From Asticcacaulis solisilvae (lineage in GTDB: Bacteria; Pseudomonadota; Alphaproteobacteria; Caulobacterales; Caulobacteraceae), in NCBI RefSeq assembly GCF_017875235.1, contig NZ_JAGGMI010000002.1:558001-622000 (forward strand): a DNA stretch of 64,000 bases, given 5' to 3'. This document shows, piece by piece, positions 7,869 through 17,663 of the stretch. The stretch's first letter is position 1, and every line of letters begins with the position of its first letter. A model generated the notes under the pieces. It made no database searches, was not told the DNA's origin, and worked only from the letters and a program-made list of their open reading frames with translations. The position numbers were made by a program, and so were the translations under genes.

Positions 7869-10013
7869 TTACGGCAGCAACGTTTCGGCCTTCAGCTCTT
7901 TCAGCAGGAAGGCAATATATTCCGCCTGCTCTTCGTAGGCGCGGTAGCGGCCCGACTTGCCGCCGTGGCCGGCCTCCATGTTGACCCGGAACAGCAAGGG
8001 ATTGCTGTCGGTCTTCTTTGCCCGCAGACGCGCCACCCACTTGGCCGGCTCATAGTACTGCACCTGGCTGTCCCACAGGCCGGTCGAGACATAGGTCGCC
8101 GGATAGGCCTGCGCCTTGATGTTGTCGTAGGGCGAATAGCTCAGCATGTAGTCGTAGAAGGCCTTCTGCTCCGGATTGCCCCACTCGTCATATTCGTTGG
8201 TTGTCAAAGGAATGCTGGCGTCGAGCATGGTTGTCACGACATCGACAAACGGCACGCGTGTGACGATGACACTATAGTCCTGCGGCGCCATGTTCATGAT
8301 GCCGCCCATCAGCAGGCCGCCCGCCGAACCACCATTAGCCGAGACGCGGTCCTTGGCAGCGTATTTCTGGGCCACCAGCCCGCGCGTCACATCGATGAAG
8401 TCGGTGAAGCTGTTTGTCTTATTCATCAGCCGGCCGCCGTCGTACCAGTCGCGGCCCATCTCCTGACCGCCGCGAATATGAGCGATGGCCACGACCATGC
8501 CGCGATCCATCAGGCTGACCCAGGTCTGGCGGAAGATCGGATCGGAAGACGAACCATAAGAGCCGTAGCCGTATTGGAAGAGTGCGGCCTTGCCGTCCTT
8601 TTTGAAGCCTTTGCGATAGGCCACCGACACCGGCACCTTGACGCCATCGCGCGCTGTCACCCAGACGCGCTCGGTGGCGTATTTCGATGCGTCATAGCCC
8701 GGCACCGGCTGGACCTTGAGCGTACGGCGCTCGCCCGTCTTTACATTGGTCTCGTAGACGGTCTCTGGCGTGGTGAGTGAGCCGTAGGTATAGCGCAGCC
8801 AATCGGTGTCTGCCTCTTCATTGGTCCCGAAGCCCATTACATAGGCCGGCTCGTCGCTGGCGACCGGCATCGACTTGCCAGCCGAATCCAGAACGCGCAG
8901 GCGCTTATTGCCTCCGACCCGCTCCTCAATGGCGACAAAGCCCTTGAACGGCCGGAAGTCCTCGATGAAGTAATCCTTGCTGGCCGGCACCAGATCGGCC
9001 CACAGGCTGCGATCGCCCAAGGGCTTGTCATCGGCCAGGGTAACGATGCGGTGGTTTTTGGCCTGCCAGTTTGTCTGAATGACCCAGCGGCCATTGACGT
9101 GGTCGGCGCGATAGAGGTGATCGCGTTCGCGTGGGGCGATCAGCTTGAAATCGCCGCCGTCGGCCGGAGCACAGCGCTGTTCTTCGGAAACCGTCGAGTG
9201 CAAGTAGATGCAGATATATTTATCCGAGGTCGTCTTCATCACCGAGACGTAGAAGCTGTCATCTGCCTCCTCATAGACCAGCTTGTCCGTCGCCGGCGCC
9301 TGGCCCAGCACGTGCGACTTGATACGCTTGGACAGCAGGGTCACCGGATCCTTGTCGACATAGAAGATGGTCTTGTTGTCGTCGGCCCACACAAGACCCT
9401 GGATATTGGTAACGCCCGTTTCAGTGACCGTGCCGGTGCTCAAATCCTTGACCTTCAACACATACTGGCCGCGACCGACCGTGTCCTCCATCCAGGCAAC
9501 CTTAGCGTTATCCGGACTCACTTCGGAAGCGCCGATACGAAAGAAGCCCTTGCCTTCGGCCATGGCGTTCTGGTCGAAGATGATCTCCTCGGGTGCCGTC
9601 ATCTCACCCTTGCGGCGGGCGCCGACGGGATAGTTCTTGCCGGCTTCAAAGCGCGAATAATACCAATAGCCGTTCTTGCGATAGGGCACGCTGACATCAT
9701 CGGGCGCCAGCCGGCCGGTGATCTCCTTGTAGATCGTATCGCGCAGTGGCCCATTGGCCGCGACCATGGCGTCGGTATAGGCGTTCTCAGCCTTGAGGTA
9801 ATCAAGCATGGCCGGGTCTTTGCGCGCATCGTCGCGCAGCCAGTAATATTCGTCGTCGCGCTTGGCGCCATGTGGCGAGGTGACGACGAAGGCCCGCTTC
9901 TCCGCTACCGGCGGCTTGGGCGTCTCCGCCACGGCAGCAGAAGAAAAAGCCAACGCGGCAAGAGCGAAAATACTGGCGCCAAAATGCATGAAAGCCCCCG
10001 ATGAAAGTTTCAT
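7869..10013 (-). CDS. S9 family peptidase, prolyl oligopeptidase/oligopeptidase B type
   Basis: A 714-residue serine peptidase with an N-terminal signal peptide (hydrophobic stretch then AAVAE), so probably periplasmic, unlike cytosolic E. coli PtrB. An N-terminal beta-propeller domain (about 70-430) is followed by an alpha/beta hydrolase domain. The catalytic triad can be placed: Ser563 in GGSAGG, Asp648 in LWDSQV, His683 in EAGHGG. The EYDEWGNP segment is typical of the oligopeptidase B branch. The ATG at 9989, 8 codons further in, is an alternative start with a similar signal peptide. It sits between the MATE gene and DAHP synthase on the same strand, with no obvious functional link. Confidence 0.92.
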   Translation of the reverse strand: MKLSSGAFMHFGASIFALAALAFSSAAVAETPKPPVAEKRAFVVTSPHGAKRDDEYYWLRDDARKDPAMLDYLKAENAYTDAMVAANGPLRDTIYKEITGRLAPDDVSVPYRKNGYWYYSRFEAGKNYPVGARRKGEMTAPEEIIFDQNAMAEGKGFFRIGASEVSPDNAKVAWMEDTVGRGQYVLKVKDLSTGTVTETGVTNIQGLVWADDNKTIFYVDKDPVTLLSKRIKSHVLGQAPATDKLVYEEADDSFYVSVMKTTSDKYICIYLHSTVSEEQRCAPADGGDFKLIAPRERDHLYRADHVNGRWVIQTNWQAKNHRIVTLADDKPLGDRSLWADLVPASKDYFIEDFRPFKGFVAIEERVGGNKRLRVLDSAGKSMPVASDEPAYVMGFGTNEEADTDWLRYTYGSLTTPETVYETNVKTGERRTLKVQPVPGYDASKYATERVWVTARDGVKVPVSVAYRKGFKKDGKAALFQYGYGSYGSSSDPIFRQTWVSLMDRGMVVAIAHIRGGQEMGRDWYDGGRLMNKTNSFTDFIDVTRGLVAQKYAAKDRVSANGGSAGGLLMGGIMNMAPQDYSVIVTRVPFVDVVTTMLDASIPLTTNEYDEWGNPEQKAFYDYMLSYSPYDNIKAQAYPATYVSTGLWDSQVQYYEPAKWVARLRAKKTDSNPLLFRVNMEAGHGGKSGRYRAYEEQAEYIAFLLKELKAETLLP

Positions 10014-10051
10014 CGGAGACTTACATGGTTTCTCAGTGCGGTAAAGGCGTC

Positions 10052-11422
10052 TTAGGCTGCCTTGACCGACTTGTCTTTCAGCGCATGCAGCCGCTCGGCG
10101 ACGAGGAAGCTGAGTTCCAGCGCCTGGTCAGCGTTGAGACGCGGATCGCAGTGCGTGTGGTAGCGGTCCTGCAGGTCCTCTTCGGAAAGAGCAAACGCGC
10201 CGCCGGTGCATTCGGTGACGTTCTGCCCCGTCATTTCCAGGTGCATGCCACCCGGGTGAACGCCTTCGGACGCCGCGATATCGACGAACGAGCGGACTTC
10301 CGACAGGATGCGGTCGAAGGGCCGCGTCTTGTAGCCATTGGCCGCCTTGACGACATTGCCGTGCATGGGGTCGATCGACCACACCACCGGCACGCCGTGC
10401 TTGTGCGTCGCCGCCATCAGCCTGGGCAGGCGCTCAGCGATCTTGTCCGAACCGAAACGGCCGATCAGGGTCAGGCGCCCCGGGATGGCGTTGGGGTTCA
10501 GCGTGTCGATCAGGCGCAGCAGCTCGTCGGGCTCGAGCGTCGGACCGCACTTGACGCCGATCGGGTTGTTGATGCCCTTCATGAAGTCAACGTGGGCGCC
10601 GTCAAGCTGACGCGTGCGCTCGCCGATCCACAGCATGTGCGCCGAGGTGTCGTACCAGTCGCCCGTGGTGGAATCGACGCGGGTCATCGCCTGTTCGAAG
10701 TTCAGCAGCAGCGCTTCATGGCTGGTGAAGACATCGACCTGGCGGATCTGCGGGTGGCTTTCCGGCGTCACACCGATGGCGGACATGAAGCTCAGGGTTT
10801 CTGAGATCTTTTCGGCCAGGGCGCGATAACGCTCGCCCTGCGGAGACGACACGAAGCCCAGCGTCCACTTGTGAATGTTGTACAGGTCGGCATAGCCACC
10901 GTTCGCGAAGGCGCGCAAAAGGTTCAGCGTCGCCGACGACTGATGGTAGCCCTTGATGAGGCGCTGCGGGTCCGGCAGGCGCGACTCCGGCGTGAAGTCC
11001 ATGCCGTTGATATTGTCGCCGCGATAGCTGGGAAGCGTTACGCCGTCGATCGTTTCGACAGGCGACGAGCGCGGCTTGCCGAACTGGCCGGCGATACGGC
11101 CAACCTTGACCACCGGACGGCCGCCGGCAAAGGTCAGCACGACCGCCATCTGAAGGATCAGACGGAAGGTATCGCGGATATTGTCGGCCGAAAATTCCTT
11201 GAAGCTTTCGGCGCAATCGCCGCCTTGCAACAGGAAACCATTGCCGTTGGCGACATTGCCGAGCGCGGCGGTCAGGCGACGCGCTTCACCGGCGAAGACC
11301 AGAGGCGGCAGGCGCGTCAGTTCGTCTTCGGCATCACTCAGGGCCTGCGCATCCGGGTAATCGTTCGGAATGTGCAGGGCTGGCTTGGAACGCCAGTCTT
11401 TGGGGGACCATACTTTGCTCAT
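10052..11422 (-). CDS. aroG: 3-deoxy-7-phosphoheptulonate synthase, class II
   Basis: The first enzyme of the shikimate pathway, condensing phosphoenolpyruvate and erythrose 4-phosphate to DAHP in the cytosol. At 456 residues it is the class II (plant/AroH-like) form. Diagnostic segments are [10 protein letters not shown] near residue 65, [16 protein letters not shown], and [15 protein letters not shown], plus [17 protein letters not shown] near the C-terminus, which contributes metal and substrate ligands. This class is the usual one in Caulobacterales. No regulatory leader peptide is apparent upstream. The O-antigen ligase-like gene lies 84 nt upstream on the same strand. Confidence 0.95.
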   Translation of the reverse strand: MSKVWSPKDWRSKPALHIPNDYPDAQALSDAEDELTRLPPLVFAGEARRLTAALGNVANGNGFLLQGGDCAESFKEFSADNIRDTFRLILQMAVVLTFAGGRPVVKVGRIAGQFGKPRSSPVETIDGVTLPSYRGDNINGMDFTPESRLPDPQRLIKGYHQSSATLNLLRAFANGGYADLYNIHKWTLGFVSSPQGERYRALAEKISETLSFMSAIGVTPESHPQIRQVDVFTSHEALLLNFEQAMTRVDSTTGDWYDTSAHMLWIGERTRQLDGAHVDFMKGINNPIGVKCGPTLEPDELLRLIDTLNPNAIPGRLTLIGRFGSDKIAERLPRLMAATHKHGVPVVWSIDPMHGNVVKAANGYKTRPFDRILSEVRSFVDIAASEGVHPGGMHLEMTGQNVTECTGGAFALSEEDLQDRYHTHCDPRLNADQALELSFLVAERLHALKDKSVKAA

Positions 11423-11506
11423 GGACGGTATTTAAACGCTTCGCGCTGCAAACTCAACGGGCCAGTCGAGCAATATTTTCAGGCTCTACTGAAAAATGCT
11501 GTAAAG

Positions 11507-12886
11507 TCACGGCCTTATAGTTGTAACAGCAACTATCCCATCCTGTTTTACGGCCTTGATCACCAGTATGGCCACCACCAGCACCATTGCGCCCAGGCAG
11601 ATCAGCCACGCCTTCCACATGCCATAGCTCAGGGTGTTGAGGGTGAAATAGGCGGTGGCGGCGGCCAGCATGTACGGCCGCGCCTTCTGTTCGGCCGTCA
11701 GCTCTTCGACCGCACCGCTGGAAATCGCCGACAACTCGACGAACCCGTTGCTTTGGGACACGGCCGTCGCATTCTTCGGCGCCATGAACCAGAAGATGCT
11801 CCCCCACATGGCCGCCAGCAGCAACAGGCCCGGTATGCCCAGCTCCAGCCAGGCTTGGAGCGACATGTTGTGCGGATGCAGCGGAATGATCGGCTCGAAA
11901 TAGCGCGTCGCTTCGTAGCCCCAGCCCCATACCGGCTTTTCCAGCGAGCGTTCGAGCGCATAGGTCCAGATTTCGATCCGGTGCGCCCAGGAACGCGGCA
12001 CACGGTCGTGGATCTGCGTCGCCAGGCCGGTTGTGACCAGCCATTGAATCAACAGCGGAAAACCCAGGACGACTATGCCCGCGATCACCGCCGCCACGCG
12101 CTCCGGCAGGATGGCCTTGCGCGTCAACCCCGCCGGCCAGTAGCGGGCGGCAAAGAAGGCAACGGCGCTGACCGCCAGGACGACGATGTGGGCATTGCTG
12201 TCGACGACAAAGCCGCCCAGTACAATAGCCACCACGGCAGCGCCCACGCCTGCGATCCACCGCCGCTGCATGGCCAGGAAGGCCAGCGGCCAGAACAGCA
12301 TCAGCAGGACCAGGTTCAGATTCGAGCTTTCGACGATCAGCATTTCCGGCCGGGCATTGCCGAAAAAACGCTGGTTCATACCGTTGCGCATGGCCAGGTT
12401 GCCCAGGCAGTCAAGAAGCTGTATGGCGACCAAACCGATAAATATCCAGGCGATGAAGACGGCGACGCGCTGCCCCCGGGCTGTACTCACCCGCCAGGCG
12501 ACAAAGATGAAGGCCCAGGTCGTGAACCAGCTGATCAACGGCGCCTGGAAGTAGCGCGTCGACGTCCAGTAGGCGTCGCCCAGGCTCTTGCCCGCCAGCA
12601 GCAGGTCGACAAAGTCCGACCGCAGAAAGGCGAACACCAGGATAGCCAGGGTTAACCCAGCCACCGGCCAGAAGCTGTGAATCGCGGCTCCCTTTTTCAG
12701 TGACAGGTAGCCGAGGCTGCACAGGCCCGCGATAAACATCGCCGCCGGGATGACGCCCGACGGCGCGAAATAGGCAAACACGACAAACCAGATGAAGAAG
12801 TTGACCAGGACGCCTTCGGCATAGCCGGCGCGGAATTTCTGCCAAAAGTCAGCCAGTTTGGGCGGCAAGGTCCCAAGAACGCTCAT
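11507..12886 (-). CDS. O-antigen ligase/polymerase-like membrane protein
   Basis: A 459-residue inner-membrane protein with roughly ten to twelve hydrophobic helices. Near the C-terminal third, PLHPHNMSLQAWLELGIPGLLLL matches the His-Asn...Gln...Leu-Glu-x-Gly pattern of the Wzy/WaaL (PF04932) family, located after a large periplasmic loop. Members ligate O-antigen to lipid A-core or polymerise surface glycans; which applies here cannot be told. The ATG overlaps the stop codon of the upstream glutathione reductase gene by 4 nt (ATGA), so the two are translationally coupled. No other polysaccharide genes are adjacent. Confidence 0.8.
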   Translation of the reverse strand: MSVLGTLPPKLADFWQKFRAGYAEGVLVNFFIWFVVFAYFAPSGVIPAAMFIAGLCSLGYLSLKKGAAIHSFWPVAGLTLAILVFAFLRSDFVDLLLAGKSLGDAYWTSTRYFQAPLISWFTTWAFIFVAWRVSTARGQRVAVFIAWIFIGLVAIQLLDCLGNLAMRNGMNQRFFGNARPEMLIVESSNLNLVLLMLFWPLAFLAMQRRWIAGVGAAVVAIVLGGFVVDSNAHIVVLAVSAVAFFAARYWPAGLTRKAILPERVAAVIAGIVVLGFPLLIQWLVTTGLATQIHDRVPRSWAHRIEIWTYALERSLEKPVWGWGYEATRYFEPIIPLHPHNMSLQAWLELGIPGLLLLAAMWGSIFWFMAPKNATAVSQSNGFVELSAISSGAVEELTAEQKARPYMLAAATAYFTLNTLSYGMWKAWLICLGAMVLVVAILVIKAVKQDGIVAVTTIRP

Positions 12887-14256
12887 AGGCGCTTATCCTT
12901 GATGGTCACGAGTTCTTCGGCAGCGGTCGGATGGACGGCGCAGGTGGCATCCCACTGCGCCTTGGTCAGCTTCGCCTTGACGGCAATGCCTGCCAGCTGG
13001 ATGACTTCACCGGCATCGCCGCCGATAATGTGGCACCCCAGCACGACATCGCTCTCAGCGTCAACGATCAGCTTCATCAACACGCGGCTTTCACCGCCAG
13101 TGAAGGCCGTCTTCATCATGCGGAACTTCGTCGCATAGACGTCGAACTTGATGCCCTTTTCCTTGGCCTGGTCTTCGCTCAGGCCCACCGTGCCGATCTG
13201 CGGCTGTGAGAAGACGGCCGTCGGCACATTCTCATAGTCGTAGGCGGTCGGATTGTCCTTGAAGGCCGTTTCCACAAAGGCGACGGCTTCGCGGATGGCC
13301 ACCGGCGTCAGGTTCAGCCGGTTGGTGACATCGCCGATGGCGTAGATGTGCGGATGCTTGGTGCGCGAAAACGCATCGACGGGAATTGCGCCGTGAACGT
13401 CGGGCGTGATGTCGAGCGCTGCCAGGTTCAGGCCCTCGGTCTTCGGCTTGCGGCCCGAAGCGTACATGATCTGCTCGGTGCGGAAGAATTCGCCGTTGTT
13501 GAGATGAACGACGATTTCGTCGCCTTCCTTGTGCAGCTTGATCGGATCCACCTGACACATGATGTTGATGCCGCGCAGGCGCATCTCGGCGGTCAGGTGA
13601 TCGCGGACCTCGCTATCGAAGCCGCGCAGGATCTTCTCGCCACGGTACATCAGCGTCACCTCGACGCCGAGACCGTGCATGACGCCGGCGAACTCGACCG
13701 CGATATAACCGCCGCCAACAATGACCATGCGCTTAGGCAGCTTCGGCAGCTTGAACATATCGTTCGACGTCAGGGCGTGTTCGGCGACGCCCGGACAGTG
13801 CTGCGGCAGGAAGGGCCACCCGCCGACCGCGATCAGGATGGTCTTCGCCGTCACTTCGCGATACTCACCGGCGTGGGTGTTCATCGCGATGGTGTGTTCG
13901 TCCTTGAAGCTGGCGTGGGCGGCGATGATCTCGGCGCCGGCACGGGCCAGGTTCGAACCATAGATGCCTGACAGGCGCGTCAGTTCGGCTTCCTGGTGGT
14001 TGCGGTACTTCGGCCAATCGAAGGCGCCGAGTTCGACATCCCAGCCGAAGCCACGCGCGTACTCCACCTGCTCGGGCACTTCAGACGCATAGACCATGAA
14101 CTTCTTGGGGACGCAGCCGCGCAGCACGCAGGTGCCACCCGGCCGGTCTTCTTCGGCGACCGCGACCTTCAGGCCCAGATTGGCCGCCAGCCTGGCGGCG
14201 CGCACGCCCCCGGATCCCGCCCCGATGACAAACAGATCGTAATCGTACTCAGCCAT
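12883..14256 (-). CDS. gor: Glutathione-disulfide reductase
   Basis: A 457-residue FAD flavoprotein reducing glutathione disulfide with NADPH in the cytosol. The N-terminal FAD site is GAGSGGVRAAR (residues 12-22). The redox-active pair Cys43/Cys48 is in GGTCVLRGCVPKK. A second dinucleotide site, VGGGYIAVEFAG, and the FAD-binding IYAIGDVTNR follow, and the C-terminal dimer-interface base His442 is in VHPTAAEE. All key residues are present. It ends in an ATGA overlap with the O-antigen ligase-like gene, an uncommon pairing, and follows rpiA by 36 nt, so glmU-rpiA-gor-ligase may be one transcript. Confidence 0.95.
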   Translation of the reverse strand: MAEYDYDLFVIGAGSGGVRAARLAANLGLKVAVAEEDRPGGTCVLRGCVPKKFMVYASEVPEQVEYARGFGWDVELGAFDWPKYRNHQEAELTRLSGIYGSNLARAGAEIIAAHASFKDEHTIAMNTHAGEYREVTAKTILIAVGGWPFLPQHCPGVAEHALTSNDMFKLPKLPKRMVIVGGGYIAVEFAGVMHGLGVEVTLMYRGEKILRGFDSEVRDHLTAEMRLRGINIMCQVDPIKLHKEGDEIVVHLNNGEFFRTEQIMYASGRKPKTEGLNLAALDITPDVHGAIPVDAFSRTKHPHIYAIGDVTNRLNLTPVAIREAVAFVETAFKDNPTAYDYENVPTAVFSQPQIGTVGLSEDQAKEKGIKFDVYATKFRMMKTAFTGGESRVLMKLIVDAESDVVLGCHIIGGDAGEVIQLAGIAVKAKLTKAQWDATCAVHPTAAEELVTIKDKRL

Positions 14257-14292
14257 TACATTCAGCCCTTCGCGCCCCGGCGCATGATCCTC

Positions 14293-14985
14293 TTACGGAT
14301 ATATGGTCTTCACGCCGTTTTCGGTACCCAGGAGCGCGACTTCGGCCAGGTCGAGGAAGAAGCCGTGGTCGACGACGCCAGTCAGCGACTTCAGGGCGTT
14401 GGCCAGGGCCGCCGGCTCCTCGACCCGCCCGCAAGCAATATCGAAGATCAGGTTGCCGCCATCGGTCAGGAAGGGCTTGCCGTCCCGCTTGCGCATTACC
14501 GGCATCATGGCGATGTCGAATTCCTGCAAGACGTCGCCGATCCGGTTGACCGTGCCCTTGTAGGCAAACGGCTCGACCTCGACCGGCAGCGGAAACTTGC
14601 CAAGCGTCGCGACATGCTTACCGGCGTCGGCGATGACCACGCAAGTCTTAGCCTGTTCCCAGATCAGCTTTTCGCGCAGCAAGGCACCGCCGCCGCCCTT
14701 GATCAGCGCAAGGCCCTCACCGATCTCGTCCGCGCCGTCGACGCAGACATCAAGCGTGCCGACATCGTTGATATCGAGGATGGTCAGGCCCAGGCTCTGC
14801 GCCAGTTGCGTCGTCTGCACCGAGGTCGAGACCAGGGTCAGTTTCTTCCCGGCCTTCACTTCACGGGCAATCGCCTTGACGAAATAGGCGGCCGTCGAGC
14901 CTGTGCCGAGACCGACTTTCATGCCGTCCTTGACATACTGGAGGGCCGCTTCGCCCACCGCTTCTTTTTGTTCGTCTGCCGTCAT
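14293..14985 (-). CDS. rpiA: Ribose-5-phosphate isomerase A
   Basis: A 230-residue RpiA interconverting ribose 5-phosphate and ribulose 5-phosphate in the pentose phosphate pathway. Visible motifs are the phosphate-binding [15 protein letters not shown] near residue 22, [24 protein letters not shown] with the catalytic Asp and Lys, and the family-like [11 protein letters not shown]. Length is standard. Its ATG overlaps the stop codon of upstream glmU (ATGA, 4 nt), indicating translational coupling. Ribose 5-phosphate made here also feeds prs (44983), although the two genes are far apart. Confidence 0.95.
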   Translation of the reverse strand: MTADEQKEAVGEAALQYVKDGMKVGLGTGSTAAYFVKAIAREVKAGKKLTLVSTSVQTTQLAQSLGLTILDINDVGTLDVCVDGADEIGEGLALIKGGGGALLREKLIWEQAKTCVVIADAGKHVATLGKFPLPVEVEPFAYKGTVNRIGDVLQEFDIAMMPVMRKRDGKPFLTDGGNLIFDIACGRVEEPAALANALKSLTGVVDHGFFLDLAEVALLGTENGVKTIYP

Positions 14986-16355
14986 GTCTTGCTCGCTGCC
15001 TTTTCGGCGGATTTTGTGTCACGGAAGGCCTTCGCCCAGCCCGGCTTGTCGGTCTGTTGCGCGCGGCCGAAAGCCAGAGCGTCGGCCGGCACGTCGCGCG
15101 TGATGACCGAGCCCGAGGCCGTCATCGCGCCATCGCCAACTGTCACCGGCGCGACCAACGCGGAGTTCGAACCTATAAAGGCGCGCTCACCGATTACGGT
15201 CTTGTATTTGAAATAGCCGTCGTAATTACAGAAGATGGTGCCTGCGCCGATGTTGCTGCCGGCGCCGACACTGCCATCGCCAAGGTATGACAGGTGATTG
15301 GCCTTGGCGCCCTCACCGATCGTGACGTTTTTGACTTCGACGAAGTTGCCGATATGAGCGTCCTTGCCAATGTCCGCACCCGGCCGCAAGCGGGCATAGG
15401 GACCGATCAAAGCGCCCGGCCCCACCTTCGCGCCTTCGAGATGCGAAAAGGCCCGTATAACCGCGCCCGAAGCCACCGAAACACCTTCGGCGAACACGAC
15501 GTTGGGTTCGATCGTCACACCCGGCTCGATCTGGGTGTCATAGCTGAAGAAGACGGTTTCCGGCGCCGGCATATGCACGCCGTTTTCCATGAAGGCCTTG
15601 CGCGCGCTGTCCTGCCAGACGCGCTCGATGACGGCCAGTTCCGCCTGGCTGTTGGCGCCCAGCACCTCGGTTTCCATCGCCATGGTGACGCGCGGTTGCA
15701 GATTACGCGCCCGCGCCAGCCCGACGATATCGGTCAGGTAATATTCGTGCTTGGAGTTCTCGTTCTTCACTTCGGACAGCAGCGAGAACAACAATTCACG
15801 GTCGCAGGCCAGGACACCCGAGTTGCAAGCCTTGATGGCGAACTGCTCTTTTGAGGCCTCGCGCGCTTCGACGATCTCGTTCAACCGGTCGCCGTCCAGC
15901 ACTAGCCGGCCATAGGCGCCGGGGTCCTCGGCGACGAAACCCAGCACCGCCAGGTCGGCGGCGGCGGCCAGCACCAAGACCGGCTCCAGAACCTTCGCCG
16001 CCATCAGCGGACTGTCGCCATAGGTGACGATGACCGTGCCGTCGAAATCCTTCAGCGCCGCGCGCGCGCAGTTGACGGCGTGGCCGGTGCCCTGGGGCGG
16101 ATCCTGAACGACGATGTTTTCTGCGCCGACACGCTTTTCGGCCGTGGCGCGGACGGACGGCGAATGGTTGCCGACCACGACGATCACGCGCTCGCAACCG
16201 ACGTCGAATGCCGCATCGATCGCCCGGTCGAGCATGGTGCGGCCGCCAATCCGGTGCAGCACCTTTGGCAGCGGCGACTTCATCCGCGTCCCCTGCCCCG
16301 CGGCCAGGATGACGGCGGCGCGGCGAGCGTGGGAACCGGCGGTATTTTCAGCCAT
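14982..16355 (-). CDS. glmU: Bifunctional N-acetylglucosamine-1-phosphate uridyltransferase/glucosamine-1-phosphate acetyltransferase
   Basis: A 457-residue bifunctional enzyme making UDP-GlcNAc for peptidoglycan and lipopolysaccharide. The N-terminal uridyltransferase carries [18 protein letters not shown] (about residues 17-34) and VTYGDSPLM with the metal-binding Asp. The C-terminal left-handed beta-helix shows hexapeptide repeats and [25 protein letters not shown], with [15 protein letters not shown] in the acetyltransferase site. It heads the minus-strand cluster glmU-rpiA-gor-ligase and is divergent from gph across 87 nt, where promoters for both are expected. Confidence 0.96.
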   Translation of the reverse strand: MAENTAGSHARRAAVILAAGQGTRMKSPLPKVLHRIGGRTMLDRAIDAAFDVGCERVIVVVGNHSPSVRATAEKRVGAENIVVQDPPQGTGHAVNCARAALKDFDGTVIVTYGDSPLMAAKVLEPVLVLAAAADLAVLGFVAEDPGAYGRLVLDGDRLNEIVEAREASKEQFAIKACNSGVLACDRELLFSLLSEVKNENSKHEYYLTDIVGLARARNLQPRVTMAMETEVLGANSQAELAVIERVWQDSARKAFMENGVHMPAPETVFFSYDTQIEPGVTIEPNVVFAEGVSVASGAVIRAFSHLEGAKVGPGALIGPYARLRPGADIGKDAHIGNFVEVKNVTIGEGAKANHLSYLGDGSVGAGSNIGAGTIFCNYDGYFKYKTVIGERAFIGSNSALVAPVTVGDGAMTASGSVITRDVPADALAFGRAQQTDKPGWAKAFRDTKSAEKAASKT

Positions 16356-16442
16356 ATCAGCGACTCTTCAATTGCGGATTGCGCCGATTTAGCCCAAAGC
16401 GAAGGCGATTTCGACGGCAAACTGTTCAGGCTCAGGAAAATT

Positions 16443-17117
16443 ATGGATCTCAACGGCTATATCATCGCATTCGACCTCGACGGCACGCTCGTTGACACAG
16501 CGCCTGACATCATTGGCGCGCTGAACCTGGTCCTGCGCGAAGAAGAGATCAAACCCTACCATCTCGATGAAGCCCGCCCGCTGATCGGCCGTGGCGCGCT
16601 GGAACTTCTGCGGCGTGGCTTTGCACTGGCCGGCCATCCGCTAACGCCCGAACAGGAACAGCCGCTGCTCGACCGCCTGCTCAAGCACTACGAAACCCAT
16701 ATCGACGCCTTCTCAAGGCCGTTTGACGGTGTTGTCGATGCGCTCGACACCCTGTCGGCGGCCGGCGCCAAGCTGGCCGTCTGCACCAACAAGCATACCT
16801 ATCTGTCGGTCGAGCTTCTGAAGCGTTTAGGCCTGCACGACCGCTTCGGTTCGATCCGCGGCGCCGACAGCGTGCCCAACAAGAAGCCTGACGCCGGACA
16901 CCTGCAGGCCTGCGTCGATGATATCGGCGGCGACATCACAAAGACCATCCTCGTCGGCGATTCCGAGACCGACTTCATGACTTCGCGCAACGCTGGCGTC
17001 CCATCCATCCTCGTCAGCTTCGGCTATAGCGAGCGCCCGATCCAGGAACTGGACTGCGATGTCCTGATCGATCATTACGACGCGCTGATCGAGGCCATAA
17101 AGACGGTGATAAAATAG
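16443..17117 (+). CDS. gph: Phosphoglycolate phosphatase, HAD family
   Basis: A 224-residue HAD-superfamily phosphatase removing phosphate from 2-phosphoglycolate. Motif I FDLDGTLVDTAPDI holds nucleophile Asp11 and acid/base Asp13; motif II is VCTNKHTY; motif III/IV includes NKKPDAGH and LVGDSETDFMTSRNAG. The ATG at 16443 is right before the family-like N-terminus; the frame is open further upstream but antisense to glmU, so that extension is rejected. A 7-bp inverted repeat CCGCCTC/GAGGCGG (17122-17149) lies just after the stop, before the tRNA gene. Confidence 0.92.
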   Translation: MDLNGYIIAFDLDGTLVDTAPDIIGALNLVLREEEIKPYHLDEARPLIGRGALELLRRGFALAGHPLTPEQEQPLLDRLLKHYETHIDAFSRPFDGVVDALDTLSAAGAKLAVCTNKHTYLSVELLKRLGLHDRFGSIRGADSVPNKKPDAGHLQACVDDIGGDITKTILVGDSETDFMTSRNAGVPSILVSFGYSERPIQELDCDVLIDHYDALIEAIKTVIK

Positions 17118-17175
17118 TCATCCGCCTCTTGCGCACATCGTTGAGGCGGGCTAATACCGCGCCTCCCCATGGTTC

Positions 17176-17250
17176 GGACGCGTAGCTCAGCGGGAGAGCA
17201 TTCGCTTCACACGCGAAGGGTCACAGGTTCAATCCCTGTCGCGTCCACCA
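17176..17250 (+). tRNA. tRNA-Val (anticodon CAC)
   Basis: A 75-nt cloverleaf. The acceptor stem GGACGCG pairs with CGCGTCC, followed by encoded ACCA. The D arm contains AGCTCAGCGGGAGAGC, the anticodon stem-loop is TTCGC-TTCACAC-GCGAA giving anticodon CAC (Val, GTG codons), and the T arm contains GGTTCAATCC. All stems are complete. An A/T-rich inverted repeat (CATTTTT CTTC GAAAAATG, 17249-17267) follows immediately and may terminate transcription. Confidence 0.97.
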
Positions 17251-17337
17251 TTTTTCTTCGAAAAATGAATTTGTTTTTGGCGCTCAGGGCCAAAGGCCCT
17301 TGGCGGCGCGCAGCCTGCGCTCCCGCTTGGTTGCTAG

Positions 17338-17384
17338 AGCGATATGCCAAAAAGTGTGCAGCGGTTTTTGGCTAAATATCGCGA
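17338..17384. repeat. Dispersed palindromic repeat, copy B
   Basis: The reverse complement of copy A with a single difference. Outer arms GCGATAT/ATATCGC, inner arms GCCAAAAA and TTTTTGGC, and a loop with GTGTGCAGCGG. It lies between tRNA-Val and the vapC remnant. Confidence 0.85.
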
Positions 17385-17396
17385 TAAAACAAAAAC

Positions 17397-17439
17397 CTAG
17401 AGCATGATGGTGGTTCGACCTAAACGCATCATGGTCTAG
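17397..17439. repeat. 43-nt palindrome adjacent to repeat copy B
   Basis: The arms CTAGAGCATGATG and CATCATGGTCTAG are complementary apart from one position, with a 17-nt centre containing GGTTCGACC. It is separated from copy B by 12 nt. The pattern resembles AGAGCATGATG-type repeats that I recall from other alphaproteobacterial genomes (general recollection, not searched). Confidence 0.75.
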
Positions 17440-17504
17440 TCGCTGCGCTCCAGCCTTTCGCTCGCGGTTGGCTCGCCTCGCTCGAACCTCCGCGGGGCGC
17501 AAAG

Positions 17505-17663
17505 GTGCGCGGCGCCCGTGACGCAGCAGGGCATCCGTCAAATCCGTCCGATATGATGATCGCCGGAATTGCCGCAGTTGCGCGCGCCAGGCTTGCAACA
17601 CGCAAAACCAAGGATTTTGAAGTCCTGCCCTTGACCTTGCACGATCCGTGGCAGGCGAACTGA
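17505..17663 (+). pseudogene. 3' remnant of a VapC-like PIN-domain toxin gene
   Basis: In one frame ending at TGA 17661-17663 the translation reads RDAAGHPSNPSDMMIAGIAA then VARARLATRKTKDFEVLPLT and LHDPWQAN. This matches the C-terminal half of VapC-type PIN ribonucleases: a Gly-x-Pro turn, the acidic PSD-x-x-IA helix, the LATRNxxDF strand with its conserved Asp, and the terminal PW. The N-terminal half, including the first catalytic Asp, is missing: upstream codons merge into repeats. No vapB antitoxin is present. The fragment is non-functional as a toxin; the identification is from recognised motifs only. Confidence 0.7.

Noticed and set aside
10871-12655. Long plus-strand frame of 594 codons across DAHP synthase and the O-antigen ligase gene
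   Set aside because: Antisense shadow: composition is Gln/Arg-rich and low in hydrophobic residues, and it spans two clear genes on the other strand.
17176-17250. Prophage or integrative element inserted at tRNA-Val
   Set aside because: No integrase, excisionase, phage structural gene or repeated tRNA end is present in the window.
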